Positions 33,113 through 41,989 of a stretch of 64,000 nucleotides of DNA are shown here, piece after piece (the first letter of the stretch is position 1; the number at the start of each line of letters is the position of its first letter). Below the pieces are notes generated by a model. The model was not told the DNA's origin and searched no databases. It was given only the letters and a program-made list of their open reading frames with translations. A program made the position numbers and the translations under genes. Origin of the DNA: Malachius bipustulatus (lineage: Eukaryota > Arthropoda > Insecta > Coleoptera > Melyridae); contig OU342632.1 in the NCBI GenBank assembly GCA_910589415.1, positions 47,295,341 through 47,359,340 of the forward strand, read 5' to 3'.

Positions 33113-34525
33113 TTATGTCTGATTGGTTTGAGACTCTTCCTGGGAAAAATTTACATTTTTCTCATAACATTCGTTCATTGGGTTATTTTGACTATCAGAT
33201 ATAAATTGTTGTGACTCCTGTTGTTGATTATATTCGAAACTGTTGGGATCATCAGCAATATAATCTAATTCATCTTTTGGGTAATTATAATCGAAATAAT
33301 TATAATAAGGTTGATCATTATTTTCGATTGGATTTTCGAATAATTGATCTTCCATCGATGTAGAAGGATTATTTGGGTTTACGTCTTGTGCGTATAATTG
33401 TTGGAATTGGGGTCTTGGACGAAAGGTTTTCCTTGTAAGTCCTCTGGATGAAGTATCCATTGGTTCAGGTCTAAAAGTAGTCATTCTACTGGGATTTGGA
33501 TTACTATTTTGAAATTGATTTTGATTCTGATTTTGATTTTGTAACTGGAAATTATTATTTGGTTTCCAAAATTGTTTATGTTCTAATGGGGGTCTAAAGA
33601 AATTATTTTGTGGTTGGTAATTATTTTGACCAAATCGAGTGTTAAAATTAGAAAATTGTGATCTTTGTAAATTAGGGTTAGAAAATTGAGGTCTTTGATA
33701 ATTTTGATTATAGTTCGTTTGTTGCGGTTTGTAATGAACCGGAAATAATTTTTGAATTGGTTTATGGGAATTTTGAGAATTAATATTATTTGATTTATTT
33801 AGGCTGTATAAGAAATTTTCTTCTTCAACGACTAATGACATTGCTTTTTCAAGACTATCAGGATCTTTCAGGCGAATTATGCTCTGAATAGGATTGGGGA
33901 TGCCTCTTATAAATGTTCTTAAAGCTAACTTATCATAATTATCTATTCTAAGAATTTTTTCTTCTCGTGTTATTTCAAGAGAATTTAATTTAGACATTAT
34001 TAAACTTCTAGCATCTTGACAGCGCATACCAAAATTGTAAGGGGTTTCGTTTTTTGAGGGTCTTAGATTAATCAGATCTTGCTCCAAGCAATTAATATTT
34101 CTCTGATCACCAAAACATAGAGTCAATAAATTTTTGACTTGAGTCCAAGTGGTAAGTTCAGGTCTGGGACCAATCAATGTTAGTGCTCTACCTGATAATT
34201 TTCCAAGTATCGCTCTGTACAAAAAATTATTAATTAGCGGATTATTTGCATCAGAAAAATTTGCTATTAAACATTCACAACCTTCGATGAAAATGTTTAG
34301 TGTATTAGGATTTCCATCATAATGAGGAACAGAATCTAAATACAAACGTAGAAGTTGATATTCAATTGGTTTTGCTGCCATCGTTTGATCTGTATTTTCG
34401 GTTTCGCTAGATTGACTTTGATTATTTGTATTTACAGTAGTACTTATTCTAGATTGATTCTGATTATTTTGAGTAATATTCCAACTATTTGCTAATTTAT
34501 CGATCAATTCATCAATATCAGTCAT
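33113..34525 (-). CDS. gag: ERV-B Gag
   Basis: 470 codons from the first ATG after the leader. The errantivirus Gag core lies at residues ~55-250 (YDGNPNTLNIFIEGCECLI, then SLVVEEENFLY). The C-terminal half is Asn/Gln/Phe/Pro-rich with no CCHC knuckle. MDTSSRG near residue ~370 parallels the METSTRN motif of ERV-1. It ends with a slippery heptamer shared with ERV-1. The frame is intact although pol and env are not. Confidence 0.88.
   Translation of the reverse strand: MTDIDELIDKLANSWNITQNNQNQSRISTTVNTNNQSQSSETENTDQTMAAKPIEYQLLRLYLDSVPHYDGNPNTLNIFIEGCECLIANFSDANNPLINNFLYRAILGKLSGRALTLIGPRPELTTWTQVKNLLTLCFGDQRNINCLEQDLINLRPSKNETPYNFGMRCQDARSLIMSKLNSLEITREEKILRIDNYDKLALRTFIRGIPNPIQSIIRLKDPDSLEKAMSLVVEEENFLYSLNKSNNINSQNSHKPIQKLFPVHYKPQQTNYNQNYQRPQFSNPNLQRSQFSNFNTRFGQNNYQPQNNFFRPPLEHKQFWKPNNNFQLQNQNQNQNQFQNSNPNPSRMTTFRPEPMDTSSRGLTRKTFRPRPQFQQLYAQDVNPNNPSTSMEDQLFENPIENNDQPYYNYFDYNYPKDELDYIADDPNSFEYNQQQESQQFISDSQNNPMNECYEKNVNFSQEESQTNQT
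33146..33152 (-). promoter_or_regulatory. ERV-B gag-pol -1 frameshift site
   Basis: On the minus strand AAATTTT in the register A_AAT_TTT of gag (GTA AAT TTT TCC), the same heptamer and position as ERV-1 2336-2342. Only a weak 4-bp GTCT/AGAC pairing is seen downstream. Confidence 0.75.
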
Positions 34526-34643
34526 TAAATTATTATTTGAAAATTATTAAATTATTTTTAATAAGACGACATTTATTTTATTAATCAATCAAGGATATCA
34601 ATAATAATAAAAAATGGAAATAGAGTTTTGCTACTTGACTCAC

Positions 34644-34666
34644 GTTAAAATGATGATTATCTTCAT
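34644..34666 (-). promoter_or_regulatory. ERV-B leader mini-exon and splice donor (candidate env signal-peptide exon)
   Basis: Minus-strand ATG at 34666 opens seven codons, very rich in Ile, plus two bases, and then meets AC|GTGAGT. Unspliced, it stops at the TGA inside the donor. The phase equals those in ERV-1 and ERV-D. Splicing to 29358 is inferred. Confidence 0.6.
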
Positions 34667-34689
34667 TTCCTTAAACTTATGCTAACTGG

Positions 34690-34945
34690 TTTTGGCGATG
34701 TGTGTCCTCTACCAGGGGTTGATGGTGTTGGCGATGTTGTCCTCTGCCACCGGGTTGTCTTGATGTCGGCGATGTGGTCCTCTATCAAGGGGTTGATGGT
34801 TTCGGCGATGTTGTCCTCTGCCACCGGGTTGTCTTGACGTCGGCGATGTTGTCCTCTATCAAGGGGTTGATGGTTTCGGCGATGTTGTCCTCTGCCACCG
34901 GGTTGTTGGATTCAGCGATGTAGTCTTCCTCCAACGAGCTCAAAA
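34690..34945 (-). repeat. Tandem repeats in the ERV-B leader
   Basis: About three copies of a ~74-bp unit built of two related half-units, each carrying GGCGATGTTGTCCTCT (plus strand). It lies between the primer site and gag. On the minus strand it encodes a repetitive peptide (EDNIAETINP) for some 60 codons before the frame is lost, so a coding role is doubtful. ERV-1 and ERV-D leaders have no such array. Confidence 0.8.
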
Positions 34946-35052
34946 TAACTCGTCTCCCAAATTTATCCAAAATTTGATGTTAGAACTTCGTCACATTAAA
35001 CTGTTTCACAGACCGGGTTAACTCGCGATTTTTGTCGAACCGTTAGTGACTC

Positions 35053-35070
35053 ATCCTACTGACTGCGCCA
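35053..35070 (-). other. ERV-B primer-binding site (tRNA-Ser type)
   Basis: Minus-strand TGGCGCAGTCAGTAGGAT, sharing its first T with the LTR end, identical to the ERV-1 site. Confidence 0.85.
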
Positions 35071-35346
35071 ATTTTATTTCGGACGTTTTTGGGAATGTTT
35101 TTAAAAACGATTAAAAACAATTAAAGACACAAGTTACTTTAAGCGAGTTTAATTCTAAACTGAAACTAAAACATTACATTTTCTCATCATTCCATGATGA
35201 GTTAATTCATGGGTAAATATAGAATACGCTGATTCCATGGAAACTGCTGCTCGAGTCTTGAGACAATCCAAGAAATCTAGCTTTACATAATAAAGTATAA
35301 AGTATCTTAATATTATACAGGGTGATCTAATCATAGATTCGTAACT
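35070..35346 (-). repeat. ERV-B 5' LTR
   Basis: 277 bp, near-identical to 27617-27893. It is followed on the plus strand by CCTG, the right target duplication. Confidence 0.92.
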
Positions 35347-36271
35347 CCTGATTATCAACTAATAACAAAGACCAATTTTAAATGTAAGCACATCTATATC
35401 TTCTTTTATCTTATATTTCGTTTTTACAATACCTTTAATAAATAAATTGCGTTTATAGTAGGATTAACTTTAAAAAGTCAGATGTGACGTCACACTAACC
35501 GTCCGAATTAATATTTTTAATTTCACCAGAAAATGTCAAACAGTTGATTGTCAAGTTGTGAACGAGCGTAAATTATTGAAGAAATCATTCAAACAATGAA
35601 TTGAAGCGCTTACGTCAGTTTGAGAGCCACTGACAACTACATAAAATTTATTCACGTAATGACATTCTATCCTCTGTGTTGTGCATTTAATTCTCATTCA
35701 AAACCAATGTTGACGTATACTTATTTATGCGGGATGGAGTGTTTAGACAAACTGGACGGTTACTATAAAAACCACGTATATGAAACAAAATAAATCGAAC
35801 TATCAAAAGGATGTGTATTCTTAATCGATACGTATGACTTTTTAGACTTTATTGGACTATATTAATTTTTTTATTAATAAAAAACCATTCATTTCCCTAT
35901 GCTGCCCGTGTTAAATTTCCGCTTTTTGCCTACAATGATAGCTATCTCTGTCATTTGCTTTGGCTTCTCAATTTCGCCATCTCTCTTTAATGTTGTCATC
36001 ACTTGAAAGCACAGTTTAGTGTAGCGAGACTCTATTCAGTAGTACTACTATAAAATCTCTGTTTATACATAAGATAAACCATTAAACCAATAATTAGCGA
36101 TTCCGATTACACTTGCAGAATTACAATTTTCACTTTTTAATAAATTTGGTCGCAAAAGTCGCGGCATTAAAAATCGCCCAAATTGCGATTTGCGACTTTT
36201 GCAAATTTTTAGTCGCAATTTATAATTTAAAGGAGCCCAATTTGCGATAAATCGCCCAATCTGGCACTCTG
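35347..36271. repeat. Remainder of the hAT-like foldback right arm with an extra ~400-bp block
   Basis: 35351-35460 and 35862-36080 are inverse to 27050-27270 and the sequence left of it. 35462-35861 has no counterpart in the left arm and starts at TAGGATTAACTTT, so it may be a further insertion. 36120-36271 holds TGCGAC/GTCGC motifs and the right terminus. No gene supported. Confidence 0.6.
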
Positions 36272-36959
36272 GATCCGAAAGAATGCGCTGTCGGATGAAT
36301 GAAAGTTGGCCATCCTTAAGGCAGAAATTAACACGGATCTCCATGTGGTGTAAAGTAGAGCGACATCTAGCGGTCAGTCTAAAGAACTAACCGTGAGTTC
36401 ACTCTAAGTTAATTGCAGTTTCGGACACCACCAATGCCAGATGATTGACAATCATGAAGAAGACGAAAGGTAAGTGTACTCAACGAGCATAAAAGAGTGA
36501 AATGCAGGTCTCATGAGTATAAAGCACGTAAAGTGCAATTACTAGCCTGTTAGGTGGGTTCAGAGTATTCCTCCATGGCCCATAACAGTTGTCATGCTGG
36601 CAGTGCCCGAAACTCCAATATAAAGAGCTTCCACATCTAACAGCAGAACCAGCCACAGTAACAGAACAAGCACAGACACGTGTTTCGCCCTGTTGGAGCT
36701 TATCAGTGTGCTGCATCTGGAGTATCCGGAAGGATGCTGTGGGATGAATGGAAGTTGGCCATCCTTAAGGCAGAAATGAGCACGGATGTCCGTGTGGTGT
36801 AAAGTAGAGCGACATCTAGCGGTCAGTCTAAAGAACTAACCGTGAGTACACTCTAAGTTAATTGCAGTTTCAGACACCACCAATGCAGTCGATTGACAAT
36901 CATGAAGACGAGGGAAGGCAAGTAGTATACTCAACGATTAATGCATAAAAGAGTGAAAT
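36272..36959 (-). repeat. Hammerhead tandem repeat, one full 449-bp unit and part of the next
   Basis: GGATGAATGAAAGTTGGCC at 36293 recurs as GGATGAATGGAAGTTGGCC at 36742, a period of 449 bp. Shared blocks include AGAGCGACATCTAGCGGTCA and the hammerhead region. The second unit is cut at 36959 by a LINE and resumes at 37741. The hammerheads lie on the minus strand, so minus-strand transcripts would be cut to unit length. Confidence 0.85.
36662..36719 (-). ncRNA. Hammerhead ribozyme copy with a mutated catalytic base
   Basis: Same stems as the copy at 26629-26686, but the core reads CTGATAA instead of CTGATGA, changing the G8 position that acts in catalysis. Stem II, GAAA, stem III and the cleavage C are unchanged. 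It is expected to be inactive or much slower. Confidence 0.8.
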
Positions 36960-37737
36960 AATAATAATAATAATAATAATAATAAACACCTTTATTTATC
37001 ACCAGCATACATCCATATACCAATTTAACAATTCACCTAGACACTAATCCTGACAGTGACAAATTGGGGCGAAGTTCAACTTGAGGATCACATTATCCTC
37101 AGCTGCTCTCCCACTTAACCCCCTGATAACAAACATTGCTAAACTTTTACGAGCTGACAAAATATATATAATATTACAATAAAATAACATGTGAACGCGG
37201 CCATCCAAAGTACACATAATAATCATCACCTATTCCTGACAATCAATGACAGTCAGAGCCACACTATCCCGCGCGCAGACACCAAGAACAATCCATGGTC
37301 GTATCAACGATTCAGACTGCCAGGAAGGAGGTTCAGCAACGCTCTGTTAATTATTAAATTCAGTAAATAACTAAAAAGCCCATAAGAATCGCAAAGCTCA
37401 CCCAACCCCACCAACCACACAGGTATCCGTCATGCACTACAGGGGGAACACCACAAGTCGACCGATCAGGATGACAGTCCTTTCAATGATTTAAATATGC
37501 TGTGATTCTAAATAATAGTCATGTACTGATCTTTTAAATTGTTTTATATTTAATTTTTTAATGCATTCAGGTAGCGCATTATATATCCTGTAGACATTAA
37601 ATGTAAAAGATCGCTCGAACATAGCAAGTCGGTATCTTGGAAGAGATACTGCATCTCTTCTGCGGATATTAATATTATGAACATCAGTCCTGTATCTAAT
37701 TCTATTGTATAAGTACCCCGGCAGTCGAGTGGTTACT
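36960..37737 (-). mobile_element. 5'-truncated LINE, 3' end only
   Basis: Minus-strand LINE tail ending in a (TTA)n array (plus-strand AAT repeats at 36960-36985). It sits within the tandem repeat unit with a short AAAT match at both edges (36956-36959, 37738-37741). The coding part ends at a TAA at 37491-37493; the rest is 3' UTR with ATAAATAAAGG just before the array. Confidence 0.8.
37491..37735 (-). pseudogene. LINE ORF2 C-terminal fragment
   Basis: About 80 codons without an ATG. The frame includes RRRDAVSLPRYRLAMFERSFTFNVYRIYNALPE, the typical C-terminal block of CR1/Jockey-group reverse transcriptases (cf. 'RSFxxxAxxxWNxLP'), and a stop at 37491-37493. It is intact in frame, so a fairly young truncated copy. 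Confidence 0.8.
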
Positions 37738-37740
37738 AAA

Positions 37741-37838
37741 TGCTGGTCTCATGAGTATAAAGCACATAAAATGCAATTACTAGCCTGTTAGGTGGTTTCG
37801 GAACATTTCTCCATCGCCCATAATAGTTGTCATGCTGT
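37741..37838 (-). repeat. Continuation of the second 449-bp unit after the LINE
   Basis: GGTCTCATGAGTATAAAGCAC through GTTGTCATGCT matches 36505-36600. Homology stops at ~37838, before the hammerhead region, so the third ribozyme is lost. Confidence 0.8.
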
Positions 37839-39100
37839 AAGCGGCGAAATGATAAACTAAAAATGATAATCTGTCGAAATACATTCATATTCGGCATTTG
37901 AGCAACTCCGGAATAGCTTAGTTCGCGAAATGAGCAAATCAGTTTGAACAGATTCTGAAATAGGATCTATTTTCGGAAATCTATCATTTTGCATTGATCA
38001 TTTCGCGAACTGAGCAATTACTTCGACGAAGGGGCGAATTCGGCATATGAGTCTAACATACCACAAACACAAATGACAATGTTACATAGTTCTGATATGT
38101 TTCTGATCCAAAGCCTTTCGAACATCATATTTTTTTTGTGAAATAATTTAAAATCGCTTAGTTTTAAGTGCTGGCCAGTGGCCACGCCACCGTGAAACAA
38201 ACTCCAGTGTATGCTGGAGCTGTTCTACACAACATAGTCAAGCGTTTGCTCTGTACGTTTCTGGGGTTTGTCCCATGGAAGAGCGGCGTTGCTAGAGCCA
38301 AACTCCTGAGCGCTCTTAGACAATGATCCGCTGGCACCCGTTCTGTGTTATACAGGCGAATGCCATTACGCGTCCGGGCAATAACGTCATTGGCCAGATT
38401 ATCGTCTTTGTCCGTAACATTTATACTTTTAGTAAAAGCTCTTAACAATGGAACTTTATTTACAACCTTATATGCATGTAAGCATTTACTTAGAAAAACT
38501 ACAAGTTTAATCAAAAACCTATTTTTATTAATACGACCCATGCACCACGTTAATAAATATACATACATACTTACTACCTATGTTAATAAGTTTTACTCGA
38601 AGTTTTAGTATACCTTATTATCTACGAAATTAAAAATTATTTAAAACAAATTTTTATTTAATAAAATACTAATTTATAACAAAAGACAAAACGTGGTTTT
38701 GTTTTAAATTATAATCAGTGGTAAACATTTTTGCATGATTGACCACGAACAAGATTATTATAATAATGAGCTTATACCAATATTCAATATCTAACTTATT
38801 TACTTATAATACGTTTAAATGAATTATTATAATAATAGTAAACCAATGACCTGTGATCCAATAAATATTTCATCAAGTTTGCTTTGGAAGGAAGAAATGG
38901 ATATTGTAGTCATGTCTGAGCTCATTTTACTAAAATGATTTTAAAACAACTTTAGTAGTAGTTCAAATTATCATGTGTCATTCATATGTCATTTAATTTC
39001 AATTCCTGTCAGTTTAAATTGAAATATTAAAGATATTACATATTTTAAATATTTTGAAGATTAAAATTAATTTGGTTGACAACCTACATAACTTAGTTTT
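37839..39100. other. Noncoding stretch with a short palindromic repeat
   Basis: GTTCGCGAAATGAGCAA near 37920 is inverted near 37996-38012. The 134-codon minus-strand ORF at 38164-38568 has no recognised domain, and its surroundings show no gene structure. The rest is AT-rich. Confidence 0.4.
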
Positions 39101-39107
39101 ATACAGG

Positions 39108-39293
39108 GTGTTAACTACCAACTAGTACAAAATAAAGGAGGTGATTCTACGACTTATTCTAAGAAAAAAGGTTTCTATTAAAATGGGTCTGAAAATGCAC
39201 CGTTTCCGCCATTTTCGAGATACCGAGGGTGTTCAAAAAAATGTTTTTGAACTATTGAAATTTTGTACTAGTTGGTAGTTAACACCCTGTATA
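39108..39293. repeat. Small inverted-repeat element (MITE-like)
   Basis: TACAGGGTGTTAACTACCAACTAGTACAAAAT at the left is exactly inverted at the right (ATTTTGTACTAGTTGGTAGTTAACACCCTGTA), flanked by TA on both sides. It is ~186 bp with a noncoding centre. It shares the ACAGGGTGT terminus with the foldback at 59511-60153. Confidence 0.8.
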
Positions 39294-39419
39294 TTCCACC
39301 CGCATTATCTGTGGGACGCTAAGAAAGTTTTTTCAATATACACCTGTGTCCGTATTCATCAAACTTCAAAACATAACCCCGGGGGGTATATTTGGGAACA
39401 TGACATTGGTTTAAAATTC

Positions 39420-40575
39420 GTAGCGTTCGTAGGGATTGAGCATTAGACCAATCAGCAACGACATTGAAAATGTAATTACTTACAATAAGTTGTTATATGC
39501 CGACGACCTGAAGTTGTTTACTTCCATTTGAGTCTATTAAAGATTGTGTAACCTTGCAAGAAAACATTAACTCTTTGAGTCGATGGTGTGCTAATAACAG
39601 ACTCTCTCAATGTCTAGAAGTGTAACGTTATCTCTTTTACAATAAAAAAGTTATATATCATATATGACTAGTCCATAAAATAATTTACTGAATAGTATGG
39701 AGAGTATACGGGATCTGGGCATAATATTTGATAAGCGCCTGCACTTCGGTTATCATATTTGTAGCACAATTGCTGGAGCGTACAGGATCTATGGATGCAT
39801 AAATATCGTAACTTTCGCGGGAGTTTAAAGATACCAATACCCTTATTACTTCATTCAAGACTCTGGTTTGGTCAGGTCTAAGCTGGAGTATGGATGCCAT
39901 GTCTGGTATCCCCTTTACAGAGTGTATATTAACAACCTTGAATATGTATAGAGAAGATTCCTGAAATTCTTGTCATTTGTAATGGATGGGTTTCTATCCT
40001 TTCAGAGGTTTTGATCATGGCATGCTTTTATCCAGGTTTGGAGAGTGTTCCCTGGAGTTGAGACGAATAGTAACTATTGTAAGATTTTTGTTCAATCTTA
40101 TTCATAACTTAATAGACTGCCCATTTCTGTTGGGTAATGTCTTCTTTTTGGTCCCATGAATCAACTCCAGGAGTAACGCAATATTTTATTGTCCATGTTC
40201 GAACTCTTATGTGCTCAATAGATCTCTAGTTTTTCTTGTGTGTACATATGGCAAAAGTTGTCACAGCTTTGCGACCTGAACCCTGGAAGTCTTAACACAG
40301 TGGTAGCTACTACGTCGAGAATGCATGTATGACTTTGTAAGTGTGGTCCCAAGCTCGCTGTTGCTCTGTTTATGATTATTTTTTCCTTTTATTGTTTTCA
40401 TAAACTGGTATACATATCATCGTACTCACGCCTAATATCAACAAATGTGTACAGTGTAGTGAATTAGAACGGTCTTGTTATTGTCTATTTGTATTGTTAT
40501 TCCTATTTCAATTTTAATTACCTGTAATTGGGTGTTTTTTACCTGTTGGGAATAAAGATTATTATCATTGTTATT
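39420..40575 (+). pseudogene. Decayed Jockey-type LINE, reverse transcriptase C-terminal half
   Basis: YADDLKLF near 39495 is the catalytic RT box. DCVTLQENINSLSRWCANNRLS follows, then (frame changed) SIRDLGIIFDKRLHFGYHI and LELRRIVTIVRFLFNLIHNLIDCPFLLGNV, all standard Jockey-clade blocks in order. Several stops and frame changes. It ends in a 3' UTR with AATAAAGATTATTATCATTG near 40551-40570. Confidence 0.7.
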
Positions 40576-40639
40576 TCTCTGTCCCACTTAGCGCTTGTTC
40601 TAGATATGTTTCTTGATACCTATTTCTTAGTAACACCAA

Positions 40640-41460
40640 GTGCACACCGTGCACCTTGGGTGTTACTTCGATTGATGATGTTCAGGTCTTATGTGTTATA
40701 GTATAGTACTTTTCGTACTATATGGTCTGTACCCAGCACCACTGCTCTTTGCATTTGTAGGAGGTTGTGTTTTCCTGGAATCTCTTTTATTGTCTCTGCA
40801 GTGACTTTCTTCTTATATTTTACAACAAGGTCTGGTTTATTCGCGACTATTGTCCCATCGGTATATATTTGGGTGTCCCACATGATTGTGACTTTGGCTG
40901 TGTTGATTGTGTCAACTATTGGATCCGGATTTTGCTGGTACCATTTCTCGTCTACTGCTATATGTTATAGTGTTTGCAGACGTTCCAGTGGAGTTATTTT
41001 GTCACGTGTTGTGCCGGTCCGGGTATGCTTTCTGGGTCAGGATGGGGCAGCCTGATACGATCTGGTGGACAGTTACGTTGAAACACAAAGTCTGCATTTT
41101 TAGTCATTGTCGGTTTTTATTATTCTCCCTTTCATGAAATTTGTCGCGATAACTTGGTCTTGAGAGGCTGTTATTTAGAGCCTCTATTTCTGTTTTCAAG
41201 TTTGCTGGGAATGGCCACGCCCAAGTTTGTGTTTTGTTTATAGTGTTTTTCTCTACCTCCTTTGGTAACTGCCCATGTAGTGGTTTAGATTTCCATTTTT
41301 TGATTCGCTCCTCTTTTATTTGTTGTTTAATCTGTTCTACTTGTTTTGTTTCGGTCTGCTTGGATTGCGAGTTTCTGCATCATCATCTGCATCCTTGTTA
41401 TCTGTTATTTGATCTTAGTTTGCGTTGTTGCGATTCTGTAATTGTCTGAAAACCATTCTC
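40640..41460 (-). pseudogene. Decayed LINE with a restriction-like endonuclease C-terminus
   Basis: Minus-strand fragments in shifting frames: WAWPFPANLKTEIEALNNSLSRPSYRDKFHERENN, then MQTLCFNVTVHQIVSGCPILTQKAYPDRHN (Cys/His finger-like), then WDTQIYTDGTIVANKPDLVVKYKK and an AVVLGTDHIVRKVL-type end (within 40689-40883). The C/H cluster followed by PD and a downstream acidic residue resembles the restriction-like endonuclease of R2/R4/Dong/NeSL-type LINEs. No single long frame remains. The family name is inferred from pattern memory only. Confidence 0.45.
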
Positions 41461-41989
41461 AAGAGTTTTTCATGTTGTTTCAGCTTTGGATACTTGAAGA
41501 GTCCTTCTTTGGCTATGTTGTAGGTGCGGATTCAATGTTCGCTAGTCCTCTGCCTCCTTCTTTTCTGGGTGTGTACCTATATTCGGTCGATGTAATTTTT
41601 TTATTGTATGTCAATTTTTTATTATTATTATGTATTTCAGCGATAAACAAAAACAAAAAATAGTCTTCAGGAATGGACAAAAAAATAAAAAATGGCCAAT
41701 GGATGTAATTTTCAAAAAAAAATTCATTATGTAAGTCTTGTTATTATTTTTTGTTCTATGATCTGTAGATCACTGATTGGAGTAGTTCAATTACACACCT
41801 TCCAATACTTTGTGCTTTATCTCACAGACATTATTCATTTTATTTAAGGCAATAGTTGATGAAAAATTTTATGGATCAATAATTGATATAATTAATATTG
41901 ATCAATATTGAAATGCGAAAACAAAAAAATTATTCGAATTTACATTTTCTTGCGAAAACTTGATGAAACCATCTGTCTTAAACACAATT
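41460..41989. other. Noncoding 3' flank of the lone gag
   Basis: AT-rich. No protease or polymerase motifs were found downstream of the gag stop, and no LTR or polypurine tract is recognised. Confidence 0.4.

Larger units (their letters stand above)
29330..33152 (-). pseudogene. pol: ERV-B Pol, two frameshifts
   Basis: Entered by -1 shift at 33146-33152. Protease LIDTGSSRSL lies near 33030. A ~4-nt insertion near 32310, before the DIFY motif, shifts the frame. Reverse transcriptase blocks are VIDYRKLN, FGLKNAPSTFQ and YLDDIVIF (~31745). A 1-nt deletion near 31729 shifts the frame back. RNase H (TTDASSIALGAV, CDHRPLIY), the integrase HHCC domain (~30230-30360) and the D,D,E motifs (VDTF, LDNGTEF, SNSVVERFH) follow in one frame. 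A T9 tract (plus strand 29373-29381) seems to have slipped, removing the normal pol stop and fusing the frame to env. Confidence 0.9.
27617..35346 (-). mobile_element. ERV-B: errantivirus-type Ty3/gypsy element, decayed
   Basis: A 7.7-kb element on the minus strand with 277-bp LTRs and a CCTG duplication (27613-27616, 35347-35350). gag is open. pol has two frameshifts, an A9 slip fuses pol to env, and env has one frameshift and lacks its membrane anchor. The LTRs differ at only a couple of positions (GATTGAATC versus GATCTAATC), so the damage is larger than the LTR age suggests. Its Gag, Pol and Env are the closest relatives of ERV-1 in this window. Confidence 0.94.
26700..36271. mobile_element. 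hAT-like foldback element inserted in the hammerhead repeat, itself hit by ERV-B
   Basis: The left end CAGGGCTGCCAGAT and the right end (inverse, CAGAGTGCCAGAT) are hAT/MITE-like terminal inverted repeats. The flanking repeat unit resumes at 36272 with a degenerate ~8-bp overlap (ATCTGGAT versus ATCCGAAA). The inner arms are inverted copies: about 26940-27430 pairs with 27470-27616, 35351-35460 and 35862-36080. Without ERV-B and a ~400-bp block at 35462-35861 the element is ~1.4 kb. Subterminal TTGTCGCCC and TGCGAC motifs recur. No transposase is present. Confidence 0.6.

Noticed and set aside
38164..38568. 134-codon minus-strand ORF
   Set aside because: No recognisable motif, surrounded by noncoding repeats, composition not gene-like; kept only as part of an unassigned stretch.
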